A stretch of 32,652 nucleotides of DNA from assembly GCA_017403825.1 (NCBI GenBank), contig JAFRDO010000020.1:1-32652 (forward strand), read 5' to 3'. This document shows positions 14,764 to 23,436 of this stretch, one piece after another. Each line of letters begins with the position of its first letter. Within the stretch, counting starts at the first letter, position 1. The stretch comes from Kiritimatiellia bacterium. GTDB lineage: Bacteria > Verrucomicrobiota > Kiritimatiellia > RFP12 > UBA1067. Made by a program: the position numbers and the translations under genes. Below the pieces are notes generated by a model, which made no database searches, was not told the DNA's origin, and saw only the letters and a list, made by a program, of their open reading frames with translations.

Positions 14764-15720
14764 GTGAGCGACGAAGAGAGATTCCTGCTGCGGGCGCTGG
14801 AGCTGGCGCGACGGGGCTGTGGCCACACGCGTCCGAATCCGCCAGTGGGTGCTGTCGTCGTCAAGGGCGGCAGGGTCGCCGGCGAAGGCTGGCACCGCCG
14901 CGCAGGCGGCGATCACGCCGAGGTCGCCGCGATAAAGAGCGCGGCGCGGCATGGCGTGAAGTCGCTGAAGGGCGCTGCGCTCTACGTCACGCTCGAGCCC
15001 TGCTCGAAGCCCGGTCGCGTCGGCGCCTGCACCGACGCGATAATCGCCGCCGGAATCTCAAAAGTCGTCTACGCCGTTCCCGATCCCAACCCGAAGAACC
15101 GCGGTCGCGCCAGTCGCGTCCTCTCCAAGGCGGGCATCAAATGCGAGAGGTCAAGGAACAACGTTGTGAATTGTTTGGCGCGAGAACTTGTCAGGCCGTT
15201 TGCGAAACATGTTGCCACGGGTCTTCCGTACGTCACGGTGAAGATCGCAATGTCGCTCGACGGGAAGATTTGCGATGATTGGGGGAACGCAAAGTGGATT
15301 TCGTCCGAGGCCGCCCGACGCGAAACATGGCGCATGCGCGAAAGGGTCGATGCGATCATGGTCGGGGGCGAGACGATCCGCAGGGACGATCCGTCGCTCT
15401 TGAGTCATGGCAGGCCGAACCCGGACTTGATTCGCGTCGTTGTCTCGAAAAGCGGGAAATTGCCGAAGAACGCGCAGGTGTTTACGGATGGAAAGGGCGA
15501 GACGCTTGTCTTCGCCGACGCGCGCAAAGCCCTGAAGGAGCTGGGGCGGCGTGGCTTCCTGCACGTCCTTTGCGAAGGAGGCCTGAAACTCGCCGTTTCG
15601 CTCGCCGAGGCAGGGCTGGTTGACGAATGGATTACGGTGCTCGCGCCAAAGGTCATTGGCACGAAACCGATTGCGAAGGCAACGTGCATCAAGGAGGTGA
15701 AATGTTTACCGGACTGGTAG
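14764..15720 (+). CDS. ribD: Bifunctional riboflavin deaminase/reductase RibD
   Basis: 318 residues. The N-terminal deaminase has the zinc site H51-A-E53 and PC80...C89 (LEPCSKPGRVGACTDAI). The C-terminal reductase starts near VTVKIAMSLDGKI and contains SSEAAR, DAIMVGGETIRRDDP and CEGGLKLAVSL. It converts the GTP-cyclohydrolase product to the ribitylaminopyrimidine phosphate. The start is a GTG at 14764 behind AGGAGG (14753-14758); an upstream ATG at 14734 would overlap nusB and lacks a ribosome site. Its last 19 bp overlap ribE. GTP cyclohydrolase/DHBP synthase and lumazine synthase genes are not in the window. Confidence 0.92.
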   Translation: MSDEERFLLRALELARRGCGHTRPNPPVGAVVVKGGRVAGEGWHRRAGGDHAEVAAIKSAARHGVKSLKGAALYVTLEPCSKPGRVGACTDAIIAAGISKVVYAVPDPNPKNRGRASRVLSKAGIKCERSRNNVVNCLARELVRPFAKHVATGLPYVTVKIAMSLDGKICDDWGNAKWISSEAARRETWRMRERVDAIMVGGETIRRDDPSLLSHGRPNPDLIRVVVSKSGKLPKNAQVFTDGKGETLVFADARKALKELGRRGFLHVLCEGGLKLAVSLAEAGLVDEWITVLAPKVIGTKPIAKATCIKEVKCLPDW

Positions 15721-16334
15721 AGCGCATAGGAACCGTGAAGCGTGTGTCGCGCGGCAGGGGACTGGTAATAGAGATCGAGTCGGATCGCCCGTGGGCGAAG
15801 CCTCTCGAAGAAGGGGAGTCCGTCGCGGTAAACGGCGTGTGCCTCACGGTCGCCAAGTGCGACGGCTCGCGCTTCACGGCGGACGTATTGGACGAGACGG
15901 AGTCGCGTACGGGACTTGGCGATCTCGTTCCGGGCTCGAAGGTGAACCTTGAACGTGCGCTTAGGGCCGGCGACGCGATGGGCGGACACATCGTGCTTGG
16001 GCATGTCGACTGCCGTGGCACGATAGCGGAGAAGCTTCCGAAGGGGCGTGACTTCCAGCTGCGCATTCGCTGCGGACGCGTTCTTGCCGCGCAGTCCGTC
16101 TTGAAGGGGTCAGTGACTGTAGACGGCGTCTCGCTTACGATCAGCGCCCTTGGCAACGACTGGCTTGGCGTAGATCTCATTCCCACGACGGCGGCGGAGA
16201 CGACGCTTGGTGCAAAGCGCGTCGGCGACACGGTCAACCTTGAAGGAGACATTGTCGGCAAGTACGTTGCCAAGGCTGCAGGGAGTTCCGGCCTCACCGA
16301 AGATGCGCTACGCAGCGCCGGGTTCATGGCGTAA
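15702..16334 (+). CDS. ribE: Riboflavin synthase alpha chain
   Basis: 210 residues built of two repeated lumazine-binding barrels. Repeat one opens with the signature MFTGLVERIGTV and has SVAVNGVCLTVAK; GGHIVLGHVDCRG opens the second, which has SVTVDGVSLTISAL and IPTTAAETTLG. It dismutates two 6,7-dimethyl-8-ribityllumazine molecules into riboflavin. A near-perfect Shine-Dalgarno (AAGGAGGTGA, 15691-15700) lies inside the end of ribD, giving a 19-bp overlap. It is the last gene of this operon; a new promoter follows 16 bp after its stop. Confidence 0.94.
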   Translation: MFTGLVERIGTVKRVSRGRGLVIEIESDRPWAKPLEEGESVAVNGVCLTVAKCDGSRFTADVLDETESRTGLGDLVPGSKVNLERALRAGDAMGGHIVLGHVDCRGTIAEKLPKGRDFQLRIRCGRVLAAQSVLKGSVTVDGVSLTISALGNDWLGVDLIPTTAAETTLGAKRVGDTVNLEGDIVGKYVAKAAGSSGLTEDALRSAGFMA

Positions 16335-16349
16335 CGCAAATCCTTTTTA

Positions 16350-16358
16350 TGGTATAAT
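16350..16358 (+). promoter_or_regulatory. Extended -10 promoter for iorA unit
   Basis: TGGTATAAT in a T-rich stretch between ribE and iorA, 27 bp before the ATG at 16386. No good -35 at 17 bp. Confidence 0.65.
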
Positions 16359-16385
16359 AGCCGAAACATCGGAGGAAGGTAGAAG

Positions 16386-18158
16386 ATGAAGAAGTTCCTG
16401 AGCGCGAACGAGGCCGTCGCACATGCGGCGGTGCAGGCTGGGTGCGTTGTGGCGTCGGCATATCCAGGCACGCCGTCGACGGAGATACTTGAGAACATCG
16501 CGAAGTTCAAGGACACCGTCAGGTGCGAATGGGCGGTGAACGAGAAGGTTGCGATGGAGACCGCGATAGGCGCCTCCATGGCTGGTGCGCGCTCGCTGAC
16601 TGCCATGAAGCACGTGGGCCTTAACGTCGCGATGGATCCGCTCATGACGTTCACCTTCGTGGGGCCGCTCGGCGGAATGGTGGTGGTCTCGGCAGACGAC
16701 CCAGGCATGCACTCGTCTCAGAACGAGCAAGACAACCGCAACCTCGCGAAGTTCGCCCGTGCGCTGCTGCTGGAGCCTTCCGACAGCCAGGAAGCGTACG
16801 ACTTCACGGTGAAGGCGTTTGAGCTTTCCGAGCGTTTTTCCGTTCCCGTCATCCTGCGCCTTACGACCCGCACGAGCCACAGCGCGTCCCTCGTGGACCT
16901 TGGAGACTTCCATCCGGCGCCGCATCCGCTTCTGCCGTACAAGAAGGACATACGCAGAAACATACCCGTCCCGATGTTCGCGCGCGGCCAGCGCGTGAAC
17001 GCGCAGAAGCGCACCGAGGCGATGGAGCGCGAGGCGAACGTCTCGGAGTTCAACAAGGTCGTCGCGCCGGCCGAGGGAACGGCGAAGCTCGGCATCGTCA
17101 CCTCGGCCGTCGCGTACCAGTACGTCCGCGAGATATTCCCCGACTTCCCGATTCTCAAGCTGGGCTGGACGAATCCGCTTCCGAAGGCGCTTGTCGCCGA
17201 TTTCGCGAAGAAGGTGGAGAAGCTGCTTGTCGTGGAGGAGCTGGATCCGTTCCTTGAGGACCAGATACGCGCGATGGGCATTGCGGTTGTTTCGCACAAG
17301 ACCGAGCTGAACATGCTGGAGCTCAACGCCGACCGGCTGCAGAACCTGCGCCACGAGCTTCTGGGCGACGTTCCGGCGGCGAAGGAGCCGAAGGTCGCGG
17401 AAGGACTGCCGACGCGGCCTCCCGTCCTCTGCGCGGGTTGCGGGCACCGCGGCGTGTTCTACGTGCTGCACAAGCTCGGCGCGACGGTGACGGGCGACAT
17501 CGGTTGCTACACGCTCGGCGCGTTTCCTCCGCTTGACGCGATGGACTCCACCATCTGCATGGGCGCGTCGATCGGCAACGCCGCTGGAATGAAGAAGGCA
17601 GGTCTCACGGGCCGCATCTGCGCCGTCCTCGGCGACTCCACGTTCTTCCACTCCGGCATGACCGGAATCCTTTCGGCCCATTACAACGGCACTCCCGTTA
17701 CGACGGTCGTCCTCGACAACCGCATCACGGGCATGACCGGACATCAGGACAACCCCGGCAGCGGCAAGACGCTAGACGGCTCTCCTGCGCCCGTCACCGA
17801 GATCGACGCGATAGCGAGGGCCTGCGGCTACACGAAGGTGGCGACGGTCTCCGCCGACGACCTGGGCGAGCTGGAGCGCGTGCTGAAGGACGCGATGGAC
17901 GGCGATGAGGGTGCGCTGATCATCGCATATGCTCCGTGCCGCATTGCGGCGAAGCTGACCAAGGAAGGCCTTTGCGAAGTCGATCCCGAGAAGTGCAAGG
18001 CTTGCGGCGCGTGCTTCAAGCTCGGCTGTCCGGCCATCACGCGCGGAGAGGAAATCGCGCCCGGACGCTTCAAGATGGCGATAGACGCCAACCTCTGCGC
18101 CGGCTGCAAGCAGTGCTCTCAGGTCTGCAAGTTCGGCGCGATCAAGCGAGTCAGGTAA
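16386..18158 (+). CDS. iorA: Indolepyruvate:ferredoxin oxidoreductase alpha subunit
   Basis: 590 residues. The N-terminal pyrimidine-binding domain begins FLSANEAVAHAAVQAGCVVASAYPGTPSTE. The ThDP domain has RPPVLCAGCGHRG, GDIGCYTLG and GDSTFFHSGM...NGTPVTTVVLDN. The C-terminus is a 2x[4Fe-4S] ferredoxin domain with CKACGACFKLGC and CAGCKQCSQVC. IorA with IorB oxidatively decarboxylates aryl pyruvates to aryl-acetyl-CoA and reduces ferredoxin, which indicates anaerobic aromatic amino acid use. GGAGGAAGG (16371-16379) is a strong ribosome site. The beta subunit gene iorB, usually adjacent, is absent; the next gene is an rRNA methyltransferase. Confidence 0.93.
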   Translation: MKKFLSANEAVAHAAVQAGCVVASAYPGTPSTEILENIAKFKDTVRCEWAVNEKVAMETAIGASMAGARSLTAMKHVGLNVAMDPLMTFTFVGPLGGMVVVSADDPGMHSSQNEQDNRNLAKFARALLLEPSDSQEAYDFTVKAFELSERFSVPVILRLTTRTSHSASLVDLGDFHPAPHPLLPYKKDIRRNIPVPMFARGQRVNAQKRTEAMEREANVSEFNKVVAPAEGTAKLGIVTSAVAYQYVREIFPDFPILKLGWTNPLPKALVADFAKKVEKLLVVEELDPFLEDQIRAMGIAVVSHKTELNMLELNADRLQNLRHELLGDVPAAKEPKVAEGLPTRPPVLCAGCGHRGVFYVLHKLGATVTGDIGCYTLGAFPPLDAMDSTICMGASIGNAAGMKKAGLTGRICAVLGDSTFFHSGMTGILSAHYNGTPVTTVVLDNRITGMTGHQDNPGSGKTLDGSPAPVTEIDAIARACGYTKVATVSADDLGELERVLKDAMDGDEGALIIAYAPCRIAAKLTKEGLCEVDPEKCKACGACFKLGCPAITRGEEIAPGRFKMAIDANLCAGCKQCSQVCKFGAIKRVR

Positions 18159-18170
18159 GGGAGGAAGGCA

Positions 18171-19379
18171 ATGGAGCGGGTCGTGCTAGTCAAGGGTCGC
18201 GACTTCAGCGTCCGGCGTCGCCACCCTTGGATATTCTCCGGGGCGATCTGCGACGAAACGCCTGGGATCGAAGCCGGCGAGACGGTTGAAGTTGTTTCGC
18301 ACGGCGGCGAGACGCTGGGCTACGGTAGCTTCTCGCCATCGTCGCAGATCCGCGTGAGAATGCTCTCCTTCGTCGGCGAGCCGTCGCCCGACGGATCGTT
18401 CGTCGAGTCCCGCGTCGCTGCAGCCGTTGGCCGGCGCGCCGGGTTCTTCGCCAATGCGGCGACTAACGCGATGCGCCTTGTGAACGCCGAGGCCGATCGG
18501 CTTCCCGGCGTCGTCGCAGATTATTACGCCGGCTGGATCGTCTGCCAGTTCACGAGCGCAGGAGCTGAGCGCGTAAAGCACGAGGTCGCGTCGGCGCTCA
18601 TGAAGTTCGCCCCCGGCTGCCGCGGCGTGTCCGAGAGAAACGATGTCGACGTCAGGGCAAGGGAAGGCCTGCCGGTCGGCGAGGGCGAGGCGGCGTTCGC
18701 CGTCCTTGCAGGCGACGAGCCGCCTGAGCTGATAGAGATTGCAGAAGGGGAGATACCTTTCCTCGTGGACGTGCGGCACGGACACAAGACCGGCTTCTAC
18801 CTGGACCAGCGCGACGCGCGCGCGGCTGTCGGACCGCTCGCGAACGGGGCGGAGGCCCTGAACTGTTTCGCATACACTGGCGGTTTCGGACTCTATGCAC
18901 GGGCTTGCGGAGCGGTCTCAGTCACCCAGGTGGACGCCTCGGCGGACGCCCTTGCGCTGGCCCGGCGCAACGAAGCCCTGCGCCATCTCTGCGGTACGGA
19001 AATGCGCTATGTCGAGGCGGACGTGTTCCGCTATCTCCGCGCCTGCCGCGACGAGGGGCGCCAGTTCGACCTCGTGGTGCTGGACCCGCCGAAGTTCGCC
19101 GCGTCGAAGGCTCAGCTCATGAAGGCAGCGCGCGGCTACAAGGACATCAACCTTCTCGCGATGAAACTCCTGCGGCCTGACGGTGTTTTGGCGACTTTCA
19201 GCTGCTCGGGGGCGGTGTCGACTGCGTTCTTTGACAGGATTCTCGCCGAGGCGGCGGAGGACGCCGGCTGCGACTTTCAGCTTCTCGCCCGTACGCGTCC
19301 GGGCGCAGACCACCCGACGGTGCTGTCGTTTCCGGAGGGTGACTACCTGAAGGGCGCGATACTAAGGAAGATATCATGA
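18171..19379 (+). CDS. RlmI-like 23S rRNA (cytosine-5) methyltransferase
   Basis: 402 residues. An N-terminal PUA-type RNA-binding domain (VRRRHPWIFSGAI, YGSFSPSSQIRVRML) is followed by an EEHEE-type domain and a class I SAM methyltransferase: LNCFAYTGGFGLYA (motif I), LDPPKFA (D305, motif IV) and SCSGAVS (C345, motif VI). RlmI methylates C1962 of 23S rRNA; a paralogue with another rRNA target is possible, so I give no symbol. GGGAGGAAGG precedes the ATG and the gap to iorA is 12 bp. Its stop overlaps the next start by 4 bp. Confidence 0.88.
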   Translation: MERVVLVKGRDFSVRRRHPWIFSGAICDETPGIEAGETVEVVSHGGETLGYGSFSPSSQIRVRMLSFVGEPSPDGSFVESRVAAAVGRRAGFFANAATNAMRLVNAEADRLPGVVADYYAGWIVCQFTSAGAERVKHEVASALMKFAPGCRGVSERNDVDVRAREGLPVGEGEAAFAVLAGDEPPELIEIAEGEIPFLVDVRHGHKTGFYLDQRDARAAVGPLANGAEALNCFAYTGGFGLYARACGAVSVTQVDASADALALARRNEALRHLCGTEMRYVEADVFRYLRACRDEGRQFDLVVLDPPKFAASKAQLMKAARGYKDINLLAMKLLRPDGVLATFSCSGAVSTAFFDRILAEAAEDAGCDFQLLARTRPGADHPTVLSFPEGDYLKGAILRKIS

Positions 19380-20287
19380 AAGTTCGGGCAGTACAACACA
19401 TGCTTTTTCTGGCGGCTGCAGTCGCCGTCGGCGGATGCCTTTCGACGAAGACCGACGAACCTGGCACCGTGAAGGTGCTCATGATCGGCAACAGCTTCTC
19501 GATCTCATGCCTTAAGCATCTGCCGCAGGTGGCGCAGGAGTGTGGCATAGACCTTGACCTGGCGTCGCTCTACATCGGCGGGTGTTCGATGAAGCGCCAT
19601 GTGGAGAATGTCGAAAAGGCGGAGGCTGACCCGACTTTCCGTCCCTACCAGTTCGACCGCTGCGTGAAGGGCAAGATGGAGAAGAGGTCGCGTCGGAACA
19701 TCCAGGAGACGCTGAAGAGCGAGGCGTGGAACATAGTCACCATACAGCAGGCAAGCCGCGAGAGCATTGACTCAGGCACGTTCAGTCCGTACGGCGACAA
19801 GCTTGTGGAAGTGATTCGCCAGCTTGCGCCGCAGGCGAAGATAGTGCTGCAGGAGACGTGGAGCTACACGCCATGGGACAAGCGCCTTGCGAAATGGAAG
19901 ATCACTCAGGACGAGATGTATGAGAAGCTACATGAGGCATACAAGGCGTTCGCCGCCAAGCACGGCCTCTCGGTCATTCCGATGGGGACTGCCGTGCAAG
20001 AATGGCGTCGGCGCCTGCCGGTGAAGTATACCGAGAACTCGTTCGGCGGCGATGTCGTGGGCGGACGCAACCAGCGCAAGGAGGACATGTTCAAGAGAAC
20101 GCCTGACAACAAGTGGATCCCGAACAGCGACGTTTTCCATCTCGGCAACAACGGCGAGTACTTTCAGGCGCTTGTATGGGCGGCGGCGCTTTTTGACGAC
20201 GTGGACCTTGAGGAACTTGAATACCGCCCCGAATTCGTCTCGGAGGACGAGGCGAAGCTGATGCGCGAGATAGCGGCAGGGCTGTGA
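19376..20287 (+). CDS. DUF4886 SGNH-like lipoprotein
   Basis: 303 residues. Signal peptide with lipobox VGGC gives lipidation at C21, so it is probably anchored in a membrane facing the periplasm or outside. VLMIGNSFS (S40) matches block I of SGNH hydrolases with GNS in place of GDS, and SDVFHLGNNGEYF gives the D252xxH255 pair of block V. DUF4886 is a common family in gut PVC bacteria and Bacteroidetes and is suspected to be an esterase acting on decorated glycans; the substrate is unknown. It overlaps the methyltransferase gene by 4 bp (ATGA) and is followed after 1 bp by the GH127 gene, linking a housekeeping unit to the carbohydrate block. Confidence 0.75.
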   Translation: MKVRAVQHMLFLAAAVAVGGCLSTKTDEPGTVKVLMIGNSFSISCLKHLPQVAQECGIDLDLASLYIGGCSMKRHVENVEKAEADPTFRPYQFDRCVKGKMEKRSRRNIQETLKSEAWNIVTIQQASRESIDSGTFSPYGDKLVEVIRQLAPQAKIVLQETWSYTPWDKRLAKWKITQDEMYEKLHEAYKAFAAKHGLSVIPMGTAVQEWRRRLPVKYTENSFGGDVVGGRNQRKEDMFKRTPDNKWIPNSDVFHLGNNGEYFQALVWAAALFDDVDLEELEYRPEFVSEDEAKLMREIAAGL

Positions 20288-20288
20288 A

Positions 20289-23200
20289 ATGAAATACTTG
20301 ATTTTTTGCGGGGTGCTGTCTGCCGCGCTGTCGGCGCAGTGCGAGGTGCGGCAGGTCCTTGAACCTCTGAAGCCGGGAGCGATCGTGGCTCGCGGCTGGC
20401 TGAAGGGACAGCTTGAGCTGTCTCTTTCCGGCATGGGCGGACATCTGGGCGAGATCGAGCCTGACCAGATGGACAAGCCGTATGTGACGCGTGACTTCAA
20501 TCCCGCGAACGGAGCGCGCGGACTCGTGGGCTGGTGCGCCGAGATGGGCGCTGAATACGCACTCGGCACGGCAATGCTCGCCTACACGCTCGGCGACGAC
20601 GCGCTTGTCGCGAAAGCCGCAGCCCGCATCCGAGCGGCCATGGCGCTGCAGGAGCCGGACGGCTATCTGGGAGCGTACCGTCCCGGCGACAACCGTCAGG
20701 AGGATTTCAATGCATGGGGTTGCCATTTCTTCTACGATGCGATGCTGAATGAATATCATCGCACGGGCGACAAGGCGATATTGGATGCCGTGCATCGCGG
20801 TCTGCTGTGGTTTGTCAGGAACTGGAGCGGAGAAAACAAGACGGACTACGCCGGCCCGACGATCATCGAGCCTGCTACGGTTGTGTACAGGCTTACGGGC
20901 GACGAGCGGCTTCTCGACTTCTGCAAGGAATACGCCGCGTGGCTTGACAAGCCCGGACACAAGAACGGCGCAACGTTCACTCGTTTCCCTCTCCACCGTC
21001 ATGCCTATCATGTCGCCGCGATTGCGGCTCGGCTGAAGCTTCCGGTTGCCTTGGCTTTGGCCGCTGACAGGCGCGACATGCTTGATGCCGCGGTGAAGAT
21101 GCTGTCGGATCACAGGGACGGCCTTGGGTGGCAGGCGACGTATGCGCCGTGCGCCGATGGCGAGTGGACTGCCGCGCCCTCGTGCGTGGGCGAGACCGAG
21201 TATTGCGACTACATCTACAACATTGAATTCTTCCAGTGGCTGGTATTGCTGACCGGCGAAATCGGCTACGCCGACTCCATCGAAAGAATTGCGTTCAATG
21301 CTGCGCAGGGAGCGCGCGGAAAGGATGAGCGCACGATCGGCTACATGACGTCGCCAAACCAGTGGTATGCCACGCGCACCTCTTCGCGCTGGGGGCCGGA
21401 GCCGTTCTATGGCGTCTATGCGCCGAATGTGAACGCAGCCTGCTGTCCGGCAAACTCCATCCGTCTCTATCCGCTGTACGTAATGCGGGCGGTTCTTCGG
21501 GAAGGGCGCGACTTGCGTGTGATGAACTACGGGCCGTATGCAGTGCGCACGACTGTTGACGGCGCGGCGGTTTCTGTCGAAAGCGAGACGGACTATCCGT
21601 TTGACGGACGCATCACGCTTCGCGTTCGGGCGGACGGCTGGCGCGGTGCGCTCCGTTTGCGCCGTCCGGCATGGGCGGAAAGCGTGAGCGTGACGCGCAA
21701 CGGCAAGCTGTGCGCGGTTCGGGATGAGGACGGTGTTTTGACGGTGGGAGGACCTTGGCGCAAAGACGGCGAAACTGTCACCGTCGATTTCGGGTGGAGT
21801 CCCGTGGTGAGAGAGGTGCGAGACCGCGATTTCGGCAAGGTGCCGTTGAAGACCGTGGAGTGGGGCGCGCTCGTCTTCGCGCAGCCTGTTGAAGAGGTTT
21901 GGACGCCGGTTCCGAGATCGAAGCCGGGATGGGGCGCGGACGAAGCGCCGCCGCAGCCGAAGGAATGGCCTTGGTTCGACGTGACGTGCAGGAACGAGCC
22001 GGTGCCGTATGCGCTTCCCCAAGGGCTTTTGGCGGCGGACATTAAGGTTGTGCGCGGCGAGACGGGTGCATTGCCGTGGCGGAAACCGCCTGTGAAGCTG
22101 ATTGTGCCTATGGTTCGCGCGTCTGCTGCGTATCCGCCGGAAAGCAGGGACGGCATTCATACGCCAAAACCATCGCAGGGCGTCGTTGCGCCGGATTGCG
22201 GGGCTGAGCCGGAGGGCGTTGCGTTTGTGCCGTTTGGAGCTACATGCCTCAGGACGACATGCTTCCCTACAGCCGCGGCGAAAGGCGCTGAGATAGTGTG
22301 GACGCGCGTCATTGCGCAGGAGGAAGGGCGGCAGTGCTCGTGGCCGTCCGTGGCGAAGGCCGCCGACGGGTCGATAATCGCCGTATTCTCCGGCGACCGC
22401 GAGGCGCACATCTGCCCGTGGGGCAAGGTGCAGATGGTGAAGTCGAAGGACGGCGGCGAGACGTGGAGCCAGCCGCGCACCATCGGCAAGACGAAGCTCG
22501 ACGACCGCGACGCGGGCATCGTCCTATTGCCGGACGGTCGGCTTTTCGTGACATGGTTCAACTCCGTCGCCTACAGGACGTGTTTCGACCTCGACTCTAC
22601 CAATTATCCGCCGGGCAGCGCCATGGCGAAATGGCAGGAGTTCGACCGCTCGATGAGCGACGCGGAGAAGCGCGAGAACTGCGGCTTCTACGGCATCTGG
22701 TCGTCGGACAACGGCGAGACGTGGACGAAGCCGGAGAAACTCGTCTCGCTGCGCTCGCAGACTCCGCATGGCCCGGTACTCCTGAAGGACGGCTCGCTTC
22801 TGCAGTTCGGGCGGCGCTTCGACGACAACCTCAAGCAGATGTTCACGCCAAAGTACCGGGAGCATACGACAATCATGGCGGAGCGTTCGACGGACGGCGG
22901 ACACACTTGGACTACGCTTTGCGAAAAGATTGCGGACGCTACGGGCGAGAACGACAGGTACACGCACTGGATGCATGAGCCGCATGTGGCAGAGTTGCCG
23001 AACGGAGAGCTTTACGCGCTGGTCCGCGCCGACCATGCCAAGGACGTGCTGATGCGTCAGACGCGCTCGTCGGACGGCGGCAAGACGTGGGAACCGATGA
23101 CGCCAACCGGGCTTTCGGGACTGCCTCCGCATCTGCTCGTACTGTCCGACGGGCGGCTGCTTGCCGTTTACGGACGGCGCACGAAGGATCGCGGCGGGTT

Positions 23201-23408
23201 AGGCGAGTATGCGTCCGTCTCTTCGGACGGCGGACGCACGTGGGGCTGCGAGACGAAGCTTTCCGGCTCGACGACTTGGGACCTCGGCTATCCGGCGTCC
23301 ATTGAAGTCGAGCCGGGCGTCGTGCTGACCGTCTACTACCAGCCGCCGCCGACCGGCGGCAAGCCGTGCATAATGGCGACCAAGTGGAAGGTCGGGGAGC
23401 GCAAATAA
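20289..23408 (+). CDS. Secreted GH127-like beta-L-arabinofuranosidase fused to sialidase-like BNR domain
   Basis: 1039 residues with a signal peptide (cleavage near LSAQC). Residues about 20-660 are an (alpha/alpha)6-barrel GH127/DUF1680 domain. The zinc-thiolate site of the family is kept: E304-x-C306 (GETEYCDY) and C385-C386 (NAACCPANSIRLYP), where one of the paired Cys acts as nucleophile. Residues about 680-1039 are a six-bladed-propeller, exo-sialidase/BNR-like domain with five Asp boxes of the form SxDxGxTW at 719, 805, 867, 927 and 978. A canonical FRIP motif is not seen, so sialidase activity is unsure. The ATG is 1 bp after the DUF4886 stop. Both domains appear intact and are joined in one frame. 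Confidence 0.8.
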   Translation: MKYLIFCGVLSAALSAQCEVRQVLEPLKPGAIVARGWLKGQLELSLSGMGGHLGEIEPDQMDKPYVTRDFNPANGARGLVGWCAEMGAEYALGTAMLAYTLGDDALVAKAAARIRAAMALQEPDGYLGAYRPGDNRQEDFNAWGCHFFYDAMLNEYHRTGDKAILDAVHRGLLWFVRNWSGENKTDYAGPTIIEPATVVYRLTGDERLLDFCKEYAAWLDKPGHKNGATFTRFPLHRHAYHVAAIAARLKLPVALALAADRRDMLDAAVKMLSDHRDGLGWQATYAPCADGEWTAAPSCVGETEYCDYIYNIEFFQWLVLLTGEIGYADSIERIAFNAAQGARGKDERTIGYMTSPNQWYATRTSSRWGPEPFYGVYAPNVNAACCPANSIRLYPLYVMRAVLREGRDLRVMNYGPYAVRTTVDGAAVSVESETDYPFDGRITLRVRADGWRGALRLRRPAWAESVSVTRNGKLCAVRDEDGVLTVGGPWRKDGETVTVDFGWSPVVREVRDRDFGKVPLKTVEWGALVFAQPVEEVWTPVPRSKPGWGADEAPPQPKEWPWFDVTCRNEPVPYALPQGLLAADIKVVRGETGALPWRKPPVKLIVPMVRASAAYPPESRDGIHTPKPSQGVVAPDCGAEPEGVAFVPFGATCLRTTCFPTAAAKGAEIVWTRVIAQEEGRQCSWPSVAKAADGSIIAVFSGDREAHICPWGKVQMVKSKDGGETWSQPRTIGKTKLDDRDAGIVLLPDGRLFVTWFNSVAYRTCFDLDSTNYPPGSAMAKWQEFDRSMSDAEKRENCGFYGIWSSDNGETWTKPEKLVSLRSQTPHGPVLLKDGSLLQFGRRFDDNLKQMFTPKYREHTTIMAERSTDGGHTWTTLCEKIADATGENDRYTHWMHEPHVAELPNGELYALVRADHAKDVLMRQTRSSDGGKTWEPMTPTGLSGLPPHLLVLSDGRLLAVYGRRTKDRGGLGEYASVSSDGGRTWGCETKLSGSTTWDLGYPASIEVEPGVVLTVYYQPPPTGGKPCIMATKWKVGERK

Positions 23409-23436
23409 ACATGCTGGAATTCATCGACATGGCATC

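Noticed and set aside
16305..16348. GCGCT/AGCGC hairpin followed by a T-run, as a terminator after ribE
   Set aside because: The stem is inside the ribE coding sequence and about 25 bp separate it from the T-run, so it does not make an intrinsic terminator.
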